A stretch of 64,000 bases of DNA, from positions 24,827,347-24,891,346 of the forward strand of contig OZ024798.1 of assembly GCA_964017045.1 (NCBI GenBank), read 5' to 3'. The position numbers and the translations under genes are program-made. Each line of letters begins with the position of its first letter. The first letter of the stretch is position 1. This DNA is from Omphiscola glabra. Its lineage: Eukaryota; Mollusca; Gastropoda; Lymnaeidae. The notes under the pieces were generated by a model. The model saw only the letters and a program-made list of their open reading frames with translations, made no database searches and was not told where the DNA came from. Of this stretch, positions 34,383 through 46,439 are shown piece by piece.

Positions 34383-35019
34383 AAGGAGTTTCTCCTATTC
34401 ACGTACTGTATTACAGTTTGTATTGTTTGTTGCGCCATCCACAGACAGCATGCCAAACGAAATTCCAACACTCCCCACACCCCCCCCCTTTACACCACAC
34501 AATGTTTCTTTTCACTCAACACACACTCCATGAAAACCCATTGCTTGTTATCTCTTTACCTTTTCACCTCCATCTTCCTGGGTTTGTCAGCTTCAAGACC
34601 TGCTGTATCCTAAGATGTTTTGGGCACATGAACTTTTAACAAAGTTCGTCACGGTTTATTGTTTTCCATGGCTTACAATATATATCTCTGCCCTTTTATC
34701 TCATTGATTCGGCGCATCTTCTGGTTCGTTCTTGTATCACAGAGATAACTAGATCTCAGGTTTTGGCGTCGATAGACAGTTCAATATCAGTTTGTTTCTT
34801 TTTAAATTCTTCTTCTTATTATTATTATTATTACCAATTATTTATTTAGTATTAATATTATTATTATTATTTATTTATTTTTTTAAAAATTTATTTTTGC
34901 AAGTTTGACACACCATGTTCGAAAAATTACAAATGAAGGGATTAATATTGAAAAATAATTTGTATATTTTCCAATGATTGGCAAGTGAGATTTATGTAAG
35001 CTCAATGCTTGTAGTGAAA
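34383..35019. other. Non-coding AT-rich DNA
   Basis: An ATT/TTA-rich tract at 34800-34905. A 77-codon plus-strand frame starting at 34380 has a hydrophobic start but lacks support as a gene. Confidence 0.4.
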
Positions 35020-35590
35020 GGTCAACGATAAGGTTCTCTGTCATTATACAATACGTGATAGGTCCACGATATGGTTCTCTGTCATTATACAATATGTGAT
35101 TGGTCCACTATAAGGTTCTCTGTCATTATACAATACGTGATAGGTCCACGATATGGTTCTCTGTCATTATACAATACGTGATAGGTCCACGATAAGTTTC
35201 TCTATCATTATACAATACGAGTGCGGTGTCATTTAGAAGACAATGTGACGATGTAACAATACATCGTGACAAGACAGGTACAGATTTTGCCAAATATGAT
35301 CTGGACAGATTGTCCCAAACATGATATGGAAAGATTGTATCAAACATGATATATAAAGATTGTCCCAAACATTATATGTACAGATTGTACCAAACATGAT
35401 ATGTAAAAATTGTATCAAACATTATATATATATATATATATATTGTACCAAACATATGTACATATTGCACCAAAAATGATATTAAAGATTGTACCAAACA
35501 TGATATGTACAGATTGTACCAAACATGACAAGCACAAACTCCATGAAGATTCCATGTACGATCTCACTAAACATGTCACGCAGACTGTCA
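35020..35590. repeat. Two adjacent arrays: 41-bp and about 25-bp units
   Basis: 35020-35220 has five units with GGTTCTCTGTCATTATACAA and GTGATAGGTCCACGATA. 35270-35590 has about twelve looser units of CAGATTGTACCAAACATGAT, including a short (TA)n at 35425. Confidence 0.88.
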
Positions 35591-35639
35591 CCAAACACAC
35601 ACTAAGTTGATCTCGTCAAGCGTGACATATCAAGTAAAG

Positions 35640-35720
35640 TCAATTAACCTGCGGCCCGCGGACATTATTAGGCCCTTCGCGTATTTTAACGCAGCCCAAA
35701 CACTGAAATCCTAATCTTAC
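35640..35720. mobile_element. Eroded hAT-type element end
   Basis: TCAATTAACCTGCGGCCCGC followed by GGACATTATTAGGCCC resembles the CTGCGGCCCGC ends of one animal hAT group. No partner end was found. Confidence 0.3.
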
Positions 35721-35999
35721 ATTATTCTGTATTAAATTCACTCTTTTCAGATTAAGTTAGCTTCTCCGCATGTCGTCCAGGGTTCTGATCAATGCAAAGC
35801 TCGTTATCCACCAGAGTTTCTTGTAAGCGAATGCGATGAGAAATTTAAGGTGAAGCCTAACGTGTTCTCACATTGTCCAGTATTTTGTGACATCAAATAT
35901 GACAATAACCTACTGACGAAACGATTTCTTACATCAATATTGAGGTATTTTGTGCGACCAGTCACGAGATTTCGCGACCGAACTAACCATTTCTCACAC

Positions 36000-36258
36000 T
36001 ACCATTGTAGAGTTGTGTGTGCCAGTTGTGAAAATGAATGACATCCCTAGTCCCTAGCACCCTCACATCACATTACATTCTTGAGTAAGATGTATACCGA
36101 TTGTTGTAATGCATGAAATCCCCAATACTCACACATCACCCTGGCATTGTAGAGTTATGTGTGTATCTATTGTGACAATGAATGACAGGCCTAACACTCA
36201 CATCACATTACATTGTAGAGTTGTGTGTACCAATTGTGACAGTTCATGAACAGCCCCA
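36000..36258. repeat. Long-unit tandem repeat (about 65-90 bp), 3-4 copies
   Basis: Units share CATTGTAGAGTTGTGTGT, CAATTGTGACAATGAATGAC and CACTCACATCACATTACAT. Confidence 0.8.
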
Positions 36259-36821
36259 AACGCTCTCACACCACACACTGCATTTCGTGTCTTCATATTA
36301 CGAACCCTCACTTACTGACCCTACACGACATTTGACATGCACAATACTCACCTCACAATTCAACAGCACACGCAGAAAGAATCAAGGAGAAGGAGTGGGA
36401 AAAAACAACTCCACAACAATCAATATCTTTCTCCGACTGGAACAGGGCGCACAGTGATCACTCCGAACTGGACTCTCGCCTGGCCCTTGTTTACATCACA
36501 CTGGGACGGCCAGAGGTGCATTTTTGCGTGATAACGTCCCCGCAAGACAATACAGCCTCCTGATTATGAATACACTCAGGAAATTCTTTACACGCACGAG
36601 GCCCCGGGGGCGGGGGTGGGAGGGTGCACGGAGTGGTAGCCTGGCACTACCTCCGCGTAGTGAGGTTCGTGTCGACACAATGTGGCACGGGAGGGCAACT
36701 CCAGTTTGACCTATGACCTCACCCTGGAGAGTGGCTGCGTGGCAGATCGAGCTAAGATTCTATGGCAACGCGTTGATGCCGAATGAACATTTTTTTTTCT
36801 TTCTTTCGCTGCAGGAGTGAG

Positions 36822-36965
36822 TCGTTGGCCTGTTAGACTGCTGACAGTTTGGCTGGTGACAGTAAGGCTGCTGACAATATGACTCCTAGTGGATAGCCTG
36901 CTGACAGTATGGCTGCTCACAGTTTTGATGCTGATATTTTGGCTACGAACTTGATTGCTGTAAAT
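36822..36965. repeat. 18-bp imperfect repeat (CTGCTGACAGTATGGCTG)
   Basis: About seven diverged units around CTGCTGACAGTATGGCTG, adjacent to a GC-rich patch (36595-36680). Confidence 0.8.
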
Positions 36966-37380
36966 ACTTTGGCTCTTGGCAAGTTGAATAAATCTCCCGA
37001 AAATTCCAGATATATCATTTTAAAAAGCAATTTGGTCAACATGTAATAGGTTTAATACAAGACATGATGTAAGTAAGACAATCTAGCAGAACATCTTTAC
37101 ATTAAAGGTGTACGAAGTCCTACACAAGCCGCTTGACATTAGAATTGTAGAAATGATCTTTCAGATTAACACTAAGTCTATAAAAGTTCTTGGAGAAAAA
37201 AAACAAGCATCTTATTGTCTTGTAACATCTTGAGAAGAAACGACGACAAAAATGTCGCTGTAAGTTAGCCCCCGTACTAATTTGTTATACTTGAGATATC
37301 TACATCATGTATTCTTGTCTTCATTTCTATTGAATATATCCACATTAGAGACCGACCGAATTTCGGCTTTGGCTTCGGTT

Positions 37381-39018
37381 TTAACTATGGCAATGAGAAG
37401 AGTTCTATGAGTTAACAATGGCAATCAGAAGAGTTCTATGAGTTAACTATGGCAATGAGAAGAGTTCTATGAGTTAACTATGGCAATGAGAAGAGTTCTA
37501 TGAGTTAACAATGGTAATGAGAAGAGTTCTATGAGTTAACTATGGCAATGAGAAGAGTTCTATGAGTTAACAATGGCAATCAGAAGAGTTCTATGAGTTA
37601 ACTATGGCAATGAGAAGAGTTCTATGAGCTAACTATGGCAATGAGAAGAGTTCTGTGAGTTAACTATGGCAATGAGAAGAGTTCTATGAGTTAACAATGG
37701 CAATCAGAAGAGTTCTATGAGTTAACTATGGCAATCAGAAGAGTTCTATGAGTTAACTATGGCAATCAGAAGAGTTCTGTGAGTTGACAATGGCAATGAG
37801 AAGAGTTCTATGAGTTAACTATGGCAATGAGAAGAGTTCTATGAGTTAACAATGGCAATCAGATAGTTCTATGAGTTAACTATGGCAATGAGAAGAGTTC
37901 TATGAGTTAACAATGGCAATGAGAAGAGTTCTATGAGCTAACTATGGCAATCAGAAGAGTTCTATGAGTTAACAATGGCAATGAGAAGAGTTCTATGAGT
38001 TAACAATGGCAATCAGAAGAGTTCTATGAGTTAACTATGGCAATGAGAAGAGTTCTATGAGTTAACTATGGCAATGAGAAGAGTTCTATGAGTTAACAAT
38101 GGTAATGAGAAGAGTTCTATGAGTTAACTATGGCAATGAGAAGAGTTCTATGAGTTAACAATGGCAATCAGAAGAGTTCTATGAGTTAACTATGGCAATG
38201 AGAAGAGTTCTATGAGCTAACTATGGCAATGAGAAGAGTTCTGTGAGTTAACTATGGCAATGAGAAGAGTTCTATGAGTTAACAATGGCAATCAGAAGAG
38301 TTCTATGAGTTAACTATGGCAATCAGAAGAGTTCTATGAGTTAACTATGGCAATCAGAAGAGTTCTATGAGTTAACTATGGCAATCAGAAGAGTTCTATG
38401 AGTTAACTATGGCAATCAGAAGAGTTCTGTGAGTTGACAATGGCAATGAGAAGAGTTCTATGAGTTAACAATGGAAATGAGAAGAGTTCTATGAGTTAAC
38501 AATGGCAATGAGAAGAGTTCTATGAGTTAAATATGGCAATGAGAAGAGTTCTGTGAGTTAACAATGGCAATGAGAAGAGTTCTATGAGTTAACAATGGCA
38601 ATCAGAAGAGTTCTATGAGTTAACTATGGCAATGAGAAGAGTTCTATGAGTTAACAATGGCAATCAGAAGAGTTCTATGAGTTAACAATGGTAATGAGAA
38701 GAGTTCTATGAGTTAACTATGGCAATGAGAAGAGTTCTATGAGTTAACAATGGCAATCAGAAGAGTTCTATGAGTTAACTATGGCAATGAGAAGAGTTCT
38801 GTGAGTTAACAATGGCAATGAGAAGAGTTCTATAAGTTAACAATGGCAAGGAAAAGAGTTCTATGAGTTAACAATGGCAATCAGAAGAGTTCTATGAGTT
38901 AACTATGGCAATGAGAAGAGTTCTGTGAGTTAACAATGGCAATGAGAAGAGTTCTATGAGTTAACAATGGCAAGGAGAAGAGTTCTATGAGTTAACAATG
39001 GCAAGGAGAAGAGTTATA
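37381..39018. repeat. 31-bp minisatellite, about 52 copies, with higher-order repeat of about 590 bp
   Basis: Units contain GAGTTAACTATGGCAATGAG and AAGAGTTCTAT. Variants (CTATGG/CAATGG, ATGAG/ATCAG, GAGCTAAC, TTCTGTGAG, CAATGGTAATG) recur in the same order about 590 bp apart (for example 37.51 and 38.10 kb). The same CAATGGTAATG marker recurs again near 38.69 kb, so a 19-unit block has been duplicated. Confidence 0.97.
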
Positions 39019-39019
39019 C

Positions 39020-39570
39020 ACGTTTTTTTCTTTTGTTTAGTATTGTTTCTGTGGGGGGTCATTTTAAACACACATTCTTCTTGCTTGTTAAAGGGTATTG
39101 ACAATAAATGGAATGTGTTTTATTCCTATGAGTCATGCTGCTGTGTAAAGTTGTCCACTTACCTGTGAGAAACTAAACAATCATTTGAGATCACACATTT
39201 CTCTCGTCGAGGAAGATTTATTGAACAGGAAATATAGTCCAGTGAACAAAAAAAATGTCCGATATCAGTCCAACTGCACAACTGTTCTCTAATAAAACAG
39301 AAAATTGTCAAATAAGTCGTTGTGAAATCATAAATTGTTCACTGCAAACCACAACGTACTTTTTTTTTTCTCATTTGTTTTTGGCAAGCTTAGCTTAGCA
39401 ACATTTGCGAATGGGGATTTGATCTACATGGCAGGTGTATAATACAGGCTAACCTAGGACTTTCTGAGTATGGTGAGGGTTTGCGAAAATGGACCCTTAG
39501 GGTGAGGGGTGGTGGTTGGTGGATGGGGTGAATTTCTTAATGATCCGACCTTTGTTTGAAGCTCGTGATG
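39020..39570. other. Non-coding DNA between two arrays
   Basis: Unique AT-rich sequence with poly(T) at 39360. No gene seen. Confidence 0.4.
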
Positions 39571-40405
39571 TTGTTAGGTGGCAAGTGATGTTTGTTTGGT
39601 GGCAAGTAATGTTTGTTTGGTGGCAAGTAATGTTTGTTTGGTGGCAAGTAATGTTTGTTTGGTGGCAAGTAATGTTTGTTTGGTGGCAAGTAATGTTTGT
39701 TTGGTGGCAAGTAATGTTTGTTTGCTGGCAAATGATGTTTGTTTGATGGCAAGTAATGTTTGTTTGGTGGTAAGTAATGTTTGTTTGGTGGTAAGTAATG
39801 TTTGTTTGGTGGTAAGTAATGTTTGTTTGGTGGCAAGTAATGTTTGTTTGATGGCAAGTTATGTTTGTTTGGTGGCAAATGATGTTTGTTTGATGGCAAG
39901 TAATGTTTGTTTGATGGCAAGTAATGTTTGTTTGATGGCAAGTAATGTTTGTTTGCTGGCAAATGATGTTTGTTTGATGGCAAGTAATGTTTGTTTGGTG
40001 GCTAGTAATGTTTGTTTGATGGCAAGTAATGTTTGTTTGATGGCAAGCAATGTTTTTTATCTGGCAAGTGATGTTTGTTTGGTGGCAAGTAATGTTTATT
40101 CGATGGCAAGTAATGTTTGTTTGGTGGCAAGTAATGTTTGTTTGGTGGCAAGTAATGTTTGTTTGATGGCAAGTTATGTTTGTTTGGTGGCAAGTTATGT
40201 TTGTTTGGTGGCAAGTAATGTTTGTTTGATGGCAAGTAATGTTTGTTTGGTGGCAAGTAATATTTGTTTGGTGGCAAGTATTGTTTGTTTGGTGGCAAGT
40301 AATGTTTGTTTTGTGGCAAGTAATGTTTATAGGTGGCGAGTAATTTTTGTTTGGTGGCAAGAAATGTTTGTTAGGTGGCAAGCGATGTTTGTTTGATGGC
40401 AAGCA
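39571..40405. repeat. 21-bp minisatellite (AATGTTTGTTTGGTGGCAAGT), about 39 copies
   Basis: Seven codons per unit, open in several frames on both strands (CLVASNV, NKHYLPP, TNITCHQ repeats). Each unit carries TGTTTGTTTG, a forkhead-like motif. Variants GATGGCAAG, GGTGGTAAG and AATGATG are interspersed. Confidence 0.96.
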
Positions 40406-41240
40406 TTAAACGCATATTAAAATATGAACCATATGTTTTTGTGAAGTAGTAAATAACGTCACGAATCTCTGTTGCAGTGTTGATGGCTGTTTAATGTACT
40501 GATCAATAATCAATAGAACGTATTTCTTTAAACAGTTCAAGTCATCGGGTGTAAAAATGAACAGTCTAATAGTGGCGTCTTGGGCTGGCGATACACTGTT
40601 ATTGAGGCACCCTTTTCTTATGCAGTCTACTCTAGCGAAGCCCTGCAATGGTGGCACAATCCTGTCGTGGCACCCTATCTGACGACACCCGGTTTTTTGG
40701 TGGGCACCCAGCTCTTTTGATTGAATTACGTTACGTAATTCTCGGGCGAACTCTTTAAGTTGAAATCTTCATTTTCGCGTCACCCCATGAGAGGGTGTCA
40801 CGTCCTGTGAGGATGTGACCACATGCTGTCCGACATCCCCCCTCCCCCAGGGATGTTACCCTAAGCTGTCCGACATCCCCTTTCCCCCCCCCCCCAACGG
40901 GATTGTTACTGCTGTTTAAATAATGCTTTTTGACCGAAGCTATCCTGCTCTCTGTTTGACCAATGTGTTCTTTTATCCGAAGGCATTATTTCACATATCC
41001 AATATCCTTAACGACCTAACTGAAGGAAAAGTCGATATCTGTGCAAATGTACACAAACTACCTGGTGACACATACTGCATAGAAGGTGATTTTTGTGTAC
41101 AAGAGACCCTGATCCCACTAATTGGGTACATGTACAACAGAGATTTCCAAACTTTACTTGGCGACACACTTTTTTGACGTGCAACATTTCTCGACACGGT
41201 ATTTCAGTTTTACTTGTATAAAAGTGACACAAAAAGTGTA
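40406..41240. other. Non-coding DNA
   Basis: Contains two copies of a GCTGTCCGACATCCCC segment near 40826-40880, then C11 near 40889. An 84-codon plus-strand frame at 40923 has no domain. Part of it (TGTGCAAATGTACACAAACT) has a weak relative at 43625-43730. Confidence 0.35.
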
Positions 41241-41242
41241 AT

Positions 41243-41642
41243 GTCAAAATGTATGGTGACACAATATAAATGGATGGTGATACAACATAAATGTATGGTG
41301 ACACAATGTAAATGGATGGTGATACAACATAAATGTATGGTGACACAATGTAAATGCATGGTGATACAACATAAATGTATGGTGACACAATGTAAATGGA
41401 TGGTGATACAACATAAATGTATGGTGACAAAACATAACTTATGGTGACACAACATGAATGTATGGTGACACACCATAAATGTATGGCGACAAAACATAAA
41501 TTATGGTGACACAACATAATGTAGAGTGACAAAACATAATGTAGGGTGACATGGTCTAAATGTATGGTGACACAACATAAATGTATAGTAACACAACATA
41601 AATCTATGGCGACACAACATAAATGTGTGGCGACACAACATG
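41243..41642. repeat. 21-bp minisatellite (TAAATGTATGGTGACACAA) as a 42-bp dimer
   Basis: Two subtypes alternate strictly on the left, TAAATGTATGGTGACACAA and TAAATGGATGGTGATACAA, giving a 42-bp unit. On the right only irregular copies remain. Confidence 0.93.
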
Positions 41643-42293
41643 CCTCTTGCATACATTCATATGTCGATACTTTAAGTAAGCTATAGCGTTCAAATAAGAA
41701 GATACATTTCCCAGATTAATGTGATTATTATCTATGAGTACTAATAGTAAAATGTGTGCAACAATTGAAGCACTTCGATTGCCACCATCAACAACTGACG
41801 ATTTCAATGAGACGTATGTGCTGGGTGGGATGAGGAAAGCTTTTGAATGTTGAGTGAAATATTAGAGACAGGCACTTGCATTTTGTCATTAAGGTTATTA
41901 AAACTTTCCACATATGATTGTTTTTAGCAATCGTTGAAAATGATGCTTCACAAATGTATGATCAAATTGCATTAGAATAATATAGGCTTTTTCATTTTTA
42001 AGCCTACACTTAGATGTATTTTTAAACGCGAATCCAAGTGCTGTCATAGTCATCTTCTTTATAGTTCATTAAAAGATTCACATACTTCAAATCCTTTTTT
42101 TTTTTTTCAAATTTCTGCTAACTCTTCTTTTTCGACACTTTTGAAAAGACTTAAAAACTCCATAATATTACTTTCTTTTCAAAATAAGCATGCTATCTCG
42201 TCCCTCAAAACAAACATTTTGCTAACCCCTTTTATCCGCCATAAAGTTAAACCCAAACTGTTCATCGACCACTCTCTTCTTAATTATCTAATG

Positions 42294-42665
42294 CAGAGCT
42301 AGGCACATTTTTTCATGGACGGCACACATTAGGTATCTCCACTACAACAAAAAACGTGCAAAAGATAGACTCTGTGTAGTTAACATCAAGAAGTGCTTAA
42401 ACCTTGGTAATACTTAGTAATTATATTATCCAACAAATGACCATTTTATAGCATGCGCATTCTCATTACGTAACTACAATTTATCTGTGCTTCCCACCCT
42501 CACCCCTTTTTCTTCTTGGAGGCATTTTGCGCGACCCACCAGTAATCATCTTGCGGCACACCAGTCATCATCTCGCGGCACACCAGTCATCATCTCGCGG
42601 CACACCAGTCATCATCTCGCGGCACACCAGTCATCATCTCGCGGCACACCATTTGCGGAGCTCTG
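42294..42665. mobile_element. hAT MITE with perfect 8-bp target duplications
   Basis: Starts CAGAGCTAGGCACA and ends TTGCGGAGCTCTG (inverted CAGAGCT ends), flanked on both sides by ATCTAATG (42286-42293 and 42666-42673). The 372-bp interior is AT-rich with no transposase. Near the right end a subterminal motif has expanded to a 22-bp array. Eight-bp duplications and CAG...CTG ends point to hAT. Confidence 0.85.
42541..42655. repeat. 22-bp array inside the hAT MITE (GCGGCACACCAGTCATCATC)
   Basis: Five units of GCGGCACACCAGTCATCATC plus TC, next to the right inverted end. GCGGCACACCA is also present next to the end itself, so the array derives from the element's own subterminal motif. Confidence 0.9.
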
Positions 42666-42874
42666 ATCTAATGCACGCGTTTTTTCTCTCAAATTTGATA
42701 AGTTTTAGTACAATTTAATTTTAAAGATAACCAAGCATCGAAATGTCGGATAAATTAATACAAAGTCCCCAGAACAATGATGTCTATAACATTAAATTAC
42801 TTTGGCCTGTACAGGGCTTAGCTGGCAATTGTCTGTTTCAATGTTGAGAAAAAAAAAATGAAATTCCCAGCTTG

Positions 42875-43048
42875 CAGTGGGCGTGGCTAGGGTCAGTGCC
42901 GCACAGAGCGGGTCAATATTTTTGCCCCCCTATTCCACAAAAAAAAACTCTGCAGTTAGCCAAAAGTGCCACCGGTGCCACCCCTCCATTAAAGGAAAAA
43001 AGAGGCCGCCTGGTGGGGGGGGGGCATCGGTCACTTCCTACGCCACTG
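42875..43048. mobile_element. hAT-type MITE remnant
   Basis: Begins CAGTGGGCGTGGCTAGG and ends CTTCCTACGCCACTG. The last part, with downstream GCTTGTGTGCCATACTGA, is tandemly duplicated at 43030-43100. No clear target duplication. Confidence 0.5.
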
Positions 43049-43149
43049 CTTGTGTGCCATACTGATGTCCCTTCCTACGCCACTGCTTGTGTGCCATACT
43101 GACAGGCTCTTTTTATGTTTAAATAACTTGCACATGTTAGTGGGGCTCA

Positions 43150-43516
43150 GCAATATGTAACACACATGCACGCTGATGGTGACACACATGCACCCTGATG
43201 GTGACACACATGCACCCTAATGGTGACACACATACACTCTGCTGGTAACAGAAATGCACGCTGCTGGTGACACACATACACCCTTCTGGTGATACACATA
43301 CACTCTTCTGGTGACACACACACACACACCCTGCTTGTGACACATACACCTTGCTGGTGACACACATACACTCTGCTGATGATATACACACACCCCCTGC
43401 TGGTGACACACAGACACTGATAGTGACAGACACACGGCCTGCTGGTGGCACAAATACACCCTGCTTGTGACACACATACACCCTGATGGTGACACATACA
43501 CCCTGCTGGTGACACA
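43150..43516. repeat. 22-bp minisatellite (CCTGCTGGTGACACACATAC)
   Basis: About 17 units CCTGCTGGTGACACACATAC plus AC, with CCTGATGGT and CCTGCTTGT variants. Cys-rich frames on the minus strand are artefacts. Confidence 0.93.
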
Positions 43517-44399
43517 CAGTTTAAAAAAACGCATGTACGACAATACCCTAATCACAATTGCTTATTAATTAGCGATTTTTGTGAAATACAGACCCTGTAT
43601 TTACTTCACGAAGTAATTCGCGACATTTGTGTAAATGTACACGACCCTAACGACAGATAATTGTAAATATAAAGCCATACCTGACCACCTAGGTAAAGTC
43701 AATGGTGATGTTTGTGTAAATTAACAATTCCCCGATTACAAAGCACACTTACTGAACTCAAAGAAGATGATGAAGAATATTCAAAGCATTTTAAATAATT
43801 GTTTTCATCGATCTGGTAACCCGTCTAACTTTTGTGTGGATATTCCCGCATTCCAAGAAATTAAAGGTTGGGTTTTTATTTCAGGTAAGGGAAAAAACAC
43901 TTGTTTTTGTATGGAAGCCGTTGCGTGTAAAAAATGTGACCTTTTTCGTCAACAGCATGACTCATACGAAGAGATGGTGTTTTCTTTTCTTTTTTTGTGA
44001 ATTAAAAAAGTCAATAATTGAAGGGAAGTAACTCCGGAAATTTTGAACGGCTCAGTCAAGCTATAATTCATTTGTTATGTACCCTCTTCGTTTTAATTAG
44101 CTTGTTTTCGGTGGCAAGGGTTTTCTATCTTTTTTGACGGAGTACCACTTTCTAAATACACGACAATCTAAGTACCACTTTCCGAACAACGGAGACGTTT
44201 TTTGTGAAATTCTATGTAAATATCGTTAAATGCGAATATTGAAGGGCTACACAAATCTTGATTTTAAGAAAAAACATATTATCAGTGCTGTTATAATTAA
44301 ATATACTCGTGTTTATTTGCCATAAATTGATAAAATGACGTCCGTATTGTTTCTCTCGTTTGTGTGCAAGACACAATCATGAATGCAAAGTAGCAACAA

Positions 44400-44606
44400 T
44401 CAAACAGTACTCACCCATATTAATGGGACACTTACGCTTGCATCTTTGACATGATCTTTGCAATCCGTGGAGAAAGGGAGCTGACTGACACGAACAGGTG
44501 GTCGTTGTCCTCCGTTATCGATGAAGTGAATACCCCATTGCAAGTAGTCCTCACTGTATTTGCGATTACATCGTGTCGTCTTTGGTTTTTTGTTAGTTGG
44601 TTCCAT
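44400..44606 (-). pseudogene. N-terminal hAT (ZBED5/SCAND3-like) transposase fragment
   Basis: The frame begins MEPTNKKPKTTRCNRKYSED and continues YLQWGIHFIDNGGQRPPV. This is the usual start of ZBED5-type hAT transposases (basic leader, KYS..YL..G, then a BED-finger region), although the expected finger cysteines are missing. It ends near a possible donor (GGGTGAGT). It belongs to the older, interrupted element, and the rest of the transposase is absent. Confidence 0.55.
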
Positions 44607-44974
44607 CGGCGCACGTTTTTCTTCATCAATCGGCCGAAATTAACGAAGAATTGGTGGCCTTTAATTATTCTGTGTTTTTCTATTCACCTTGATTTACATA
44701 AACAATAACAGTCAACGCAATTAACAAATACTTCCGGTTCATGAGTCGCTTGATATGCAGGAAGGGAAGGCGAGGGAGAGGGGGTGGAGGATTGACCTTG
44801 CCCGCATTTGACTCAAAGACCATCGGTAAAATCCAAACATAACAGAAGTTTCAATACATTGTTTTCCCTACGACCTACGTTTAAGTAAAAAAAGAAAGTT
44901 CATAGTACTTTGCGCCCTCTTCAAGTACCACTGCCAGGACTTCGAAGTGCCACCAATGGTACGTGTACCACAGG

Positions 44975-46418
44975 CAGGGCCGGATTAAGCCATATTAGTG
45001 CCCAAGGCACAAACCCACATGGGTGCCCCCTTCTGCCCGGGGCCCCTGTTCTTTCACCGACCGTGACCGCTGGTATGTTCAATATTATTCAAAGAAAACA
45101 GTTGTTAACAAATATGTTTGTAGTTTGTATTACTATCACTTATATAAAACCTACAATAAAGTATTTCTGTATTAAAATTAATAGTTAATAAATTTTGAAA
45201 TAATAATAGACAAAAATACTTTATTTTTTATTAGATGAAAATCTAGCAAAGTTTTTGAGTATATCGTCAAAGTTACTTTTGCGCAACACATCTGCCTCGA
45301 TCATAAGCAGAGATAAGGAATCGAGCCTTTCTTGTTTCATTGTTGATCTATTTGGATTTTTTGTACGTTTCAACTGAGAAAAAGAGCGCTCAGTTGAAGT
45401 TAGTAACCATGAATTTTATAAATATGCGCAAGGCTATTTCAACATTTGGAAAGGCACACTCGATGTTGTATCTAACTATTACTTTGTATAATTCTCCATG
45501 ATTGAACGTGTTGTTTTCCGATTTTGATGCAGGAAACTTGTGGCGAATATATGAATGAAACTGTTGTAGTTCAGTAGATAAATTATTGTTCAGATCTTTA
45601 GGATAAGCATTTATTAGTTCTTCACAACACTGAGATGTTTGTGATAGTGATACATCGACCAAACAAGAAAATCGAACTACTACATCATTATATACTTGTC
45701 CTCGTCTACTCATTTCTGTCTCAAGTTTGTCAACAATGGCGTAGAATGCAGATATACGAAATTTGTCTATGGCATTCAGAGATACCTCAGGGGCATCACT
45801 ATCAATGACCACTGTCGTTCGTTTACGATTACGGGTCAAAGTTGACTTATAATCTACAACTGGTGTTATTATTTTTGAAGCTTCTTCAAATCTTTCAAAT
45901 TCATTCCTAGATTTATGCAAGTGATCTGCTAGTGAAGAATACAAATCAGCACACGTTTTCAAGTTCACATGCTCATTTTGTGTCTATTACTAAGGGGTTC
46001 CCGGTCGAATTAATTAATTAATGTTATTATTTTAATATTATTTATTGAAAATATAAAAATGGTTTAAATTTTTTTATAAAACTTCCCAAACATTTTTAAA
46101 ATTCGAAAACGACCGCATTATTATTATTTATTTACAAGCCGAGTGAGTCCGCATGGTCCGCATTTTGCTCATTACCATTTAACAGGAGTTTTTAAAAAAT
46201 TTTATGCGCTTAATTTTTAAGCATTCAAGATTGTACCAAACTTCAATGTGAATATTTATTAAATTGTATTTCTTCATTTTCATAGCACTTGTTCAATTTT
46301 CAGTTGTTTCTGGGCTTAAATTTGTTGAAACAACAAAATTCTTGAGGACTTGTGGTGCCCCCAAACGCTTGGTGCCCAAGGCACGTGCCTTGTTTACCTA
46401 GAGGTTAATCCGGCCCTG
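44975..46418 (-). mobile_element. hAT element with 14-bp perfect TIRs and perfect 8-bp target duplication
   Basis: The inverted ends CAGGGCCGGATTAA are identical over 14 bp, flanked by ACCACAGG on both sides (44967-44974 and 46419-46426). Subterminal GTGCCCAAGGCAC occurs near both ends. Length 1444 bp. It carries a minus-strand remnant of the C-terminal third of a ZMYM/TTF-type hAT transposase. Intact target duplications show a single clean insertion, younger than the element it interrupts. Confidence 0.93.
45225..45968 (-). pseudogene. hAT transposase C-terminal remnant, frameshifted
   Basis: An open segment of 192 codons (45968-45390) includes DIDKFRISAFYAIVDKLE-like text (IDKFRISAFYAIVDKLETEM), LNNNLSTELQQF and IALRIFIKFMVT. 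The frame then breaks. In the next frame (about 45404-45225) it continues TSTERSFSQLKRTKNPN and RSTMKQERLDSLSLL, the hAT dimerisation motif, ending in TAA. The N-terminal zinc finger and most catalytic residues are missing, so it cannot be functional. Minus strand. Confidence 0.85.
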
Positions 46419-46439
46419 ACCACAGGTTGAAAACCACTG

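Larger units (their letters stand above)
44115..46439 (-). mobile_element. Older hAT element interrupted by a younger hAT
   Basis: The left end CAAGGGTTTTCTATC (44115), followed by GAGTACCACTT, is similar to the right end read inward on the minus strand from 46439: CAGTGGTTTTCAACC, then GTACCATTGG. The right end is split by the younger element at 44975-46418. Removing the insertion leaves about 873 bp, including an N-terminal transposase-like exon at 44606. Flanking 8-mers do not match well, so it is old. Confidence 0.6.

Noticed and set aside
40923..41177. 84-codon plus-strand frame with a few cysteines
   Set aside because: No homology recognised, no signal peptide or splice context, and it overlaps sequence with a relative elsewhere in the window.
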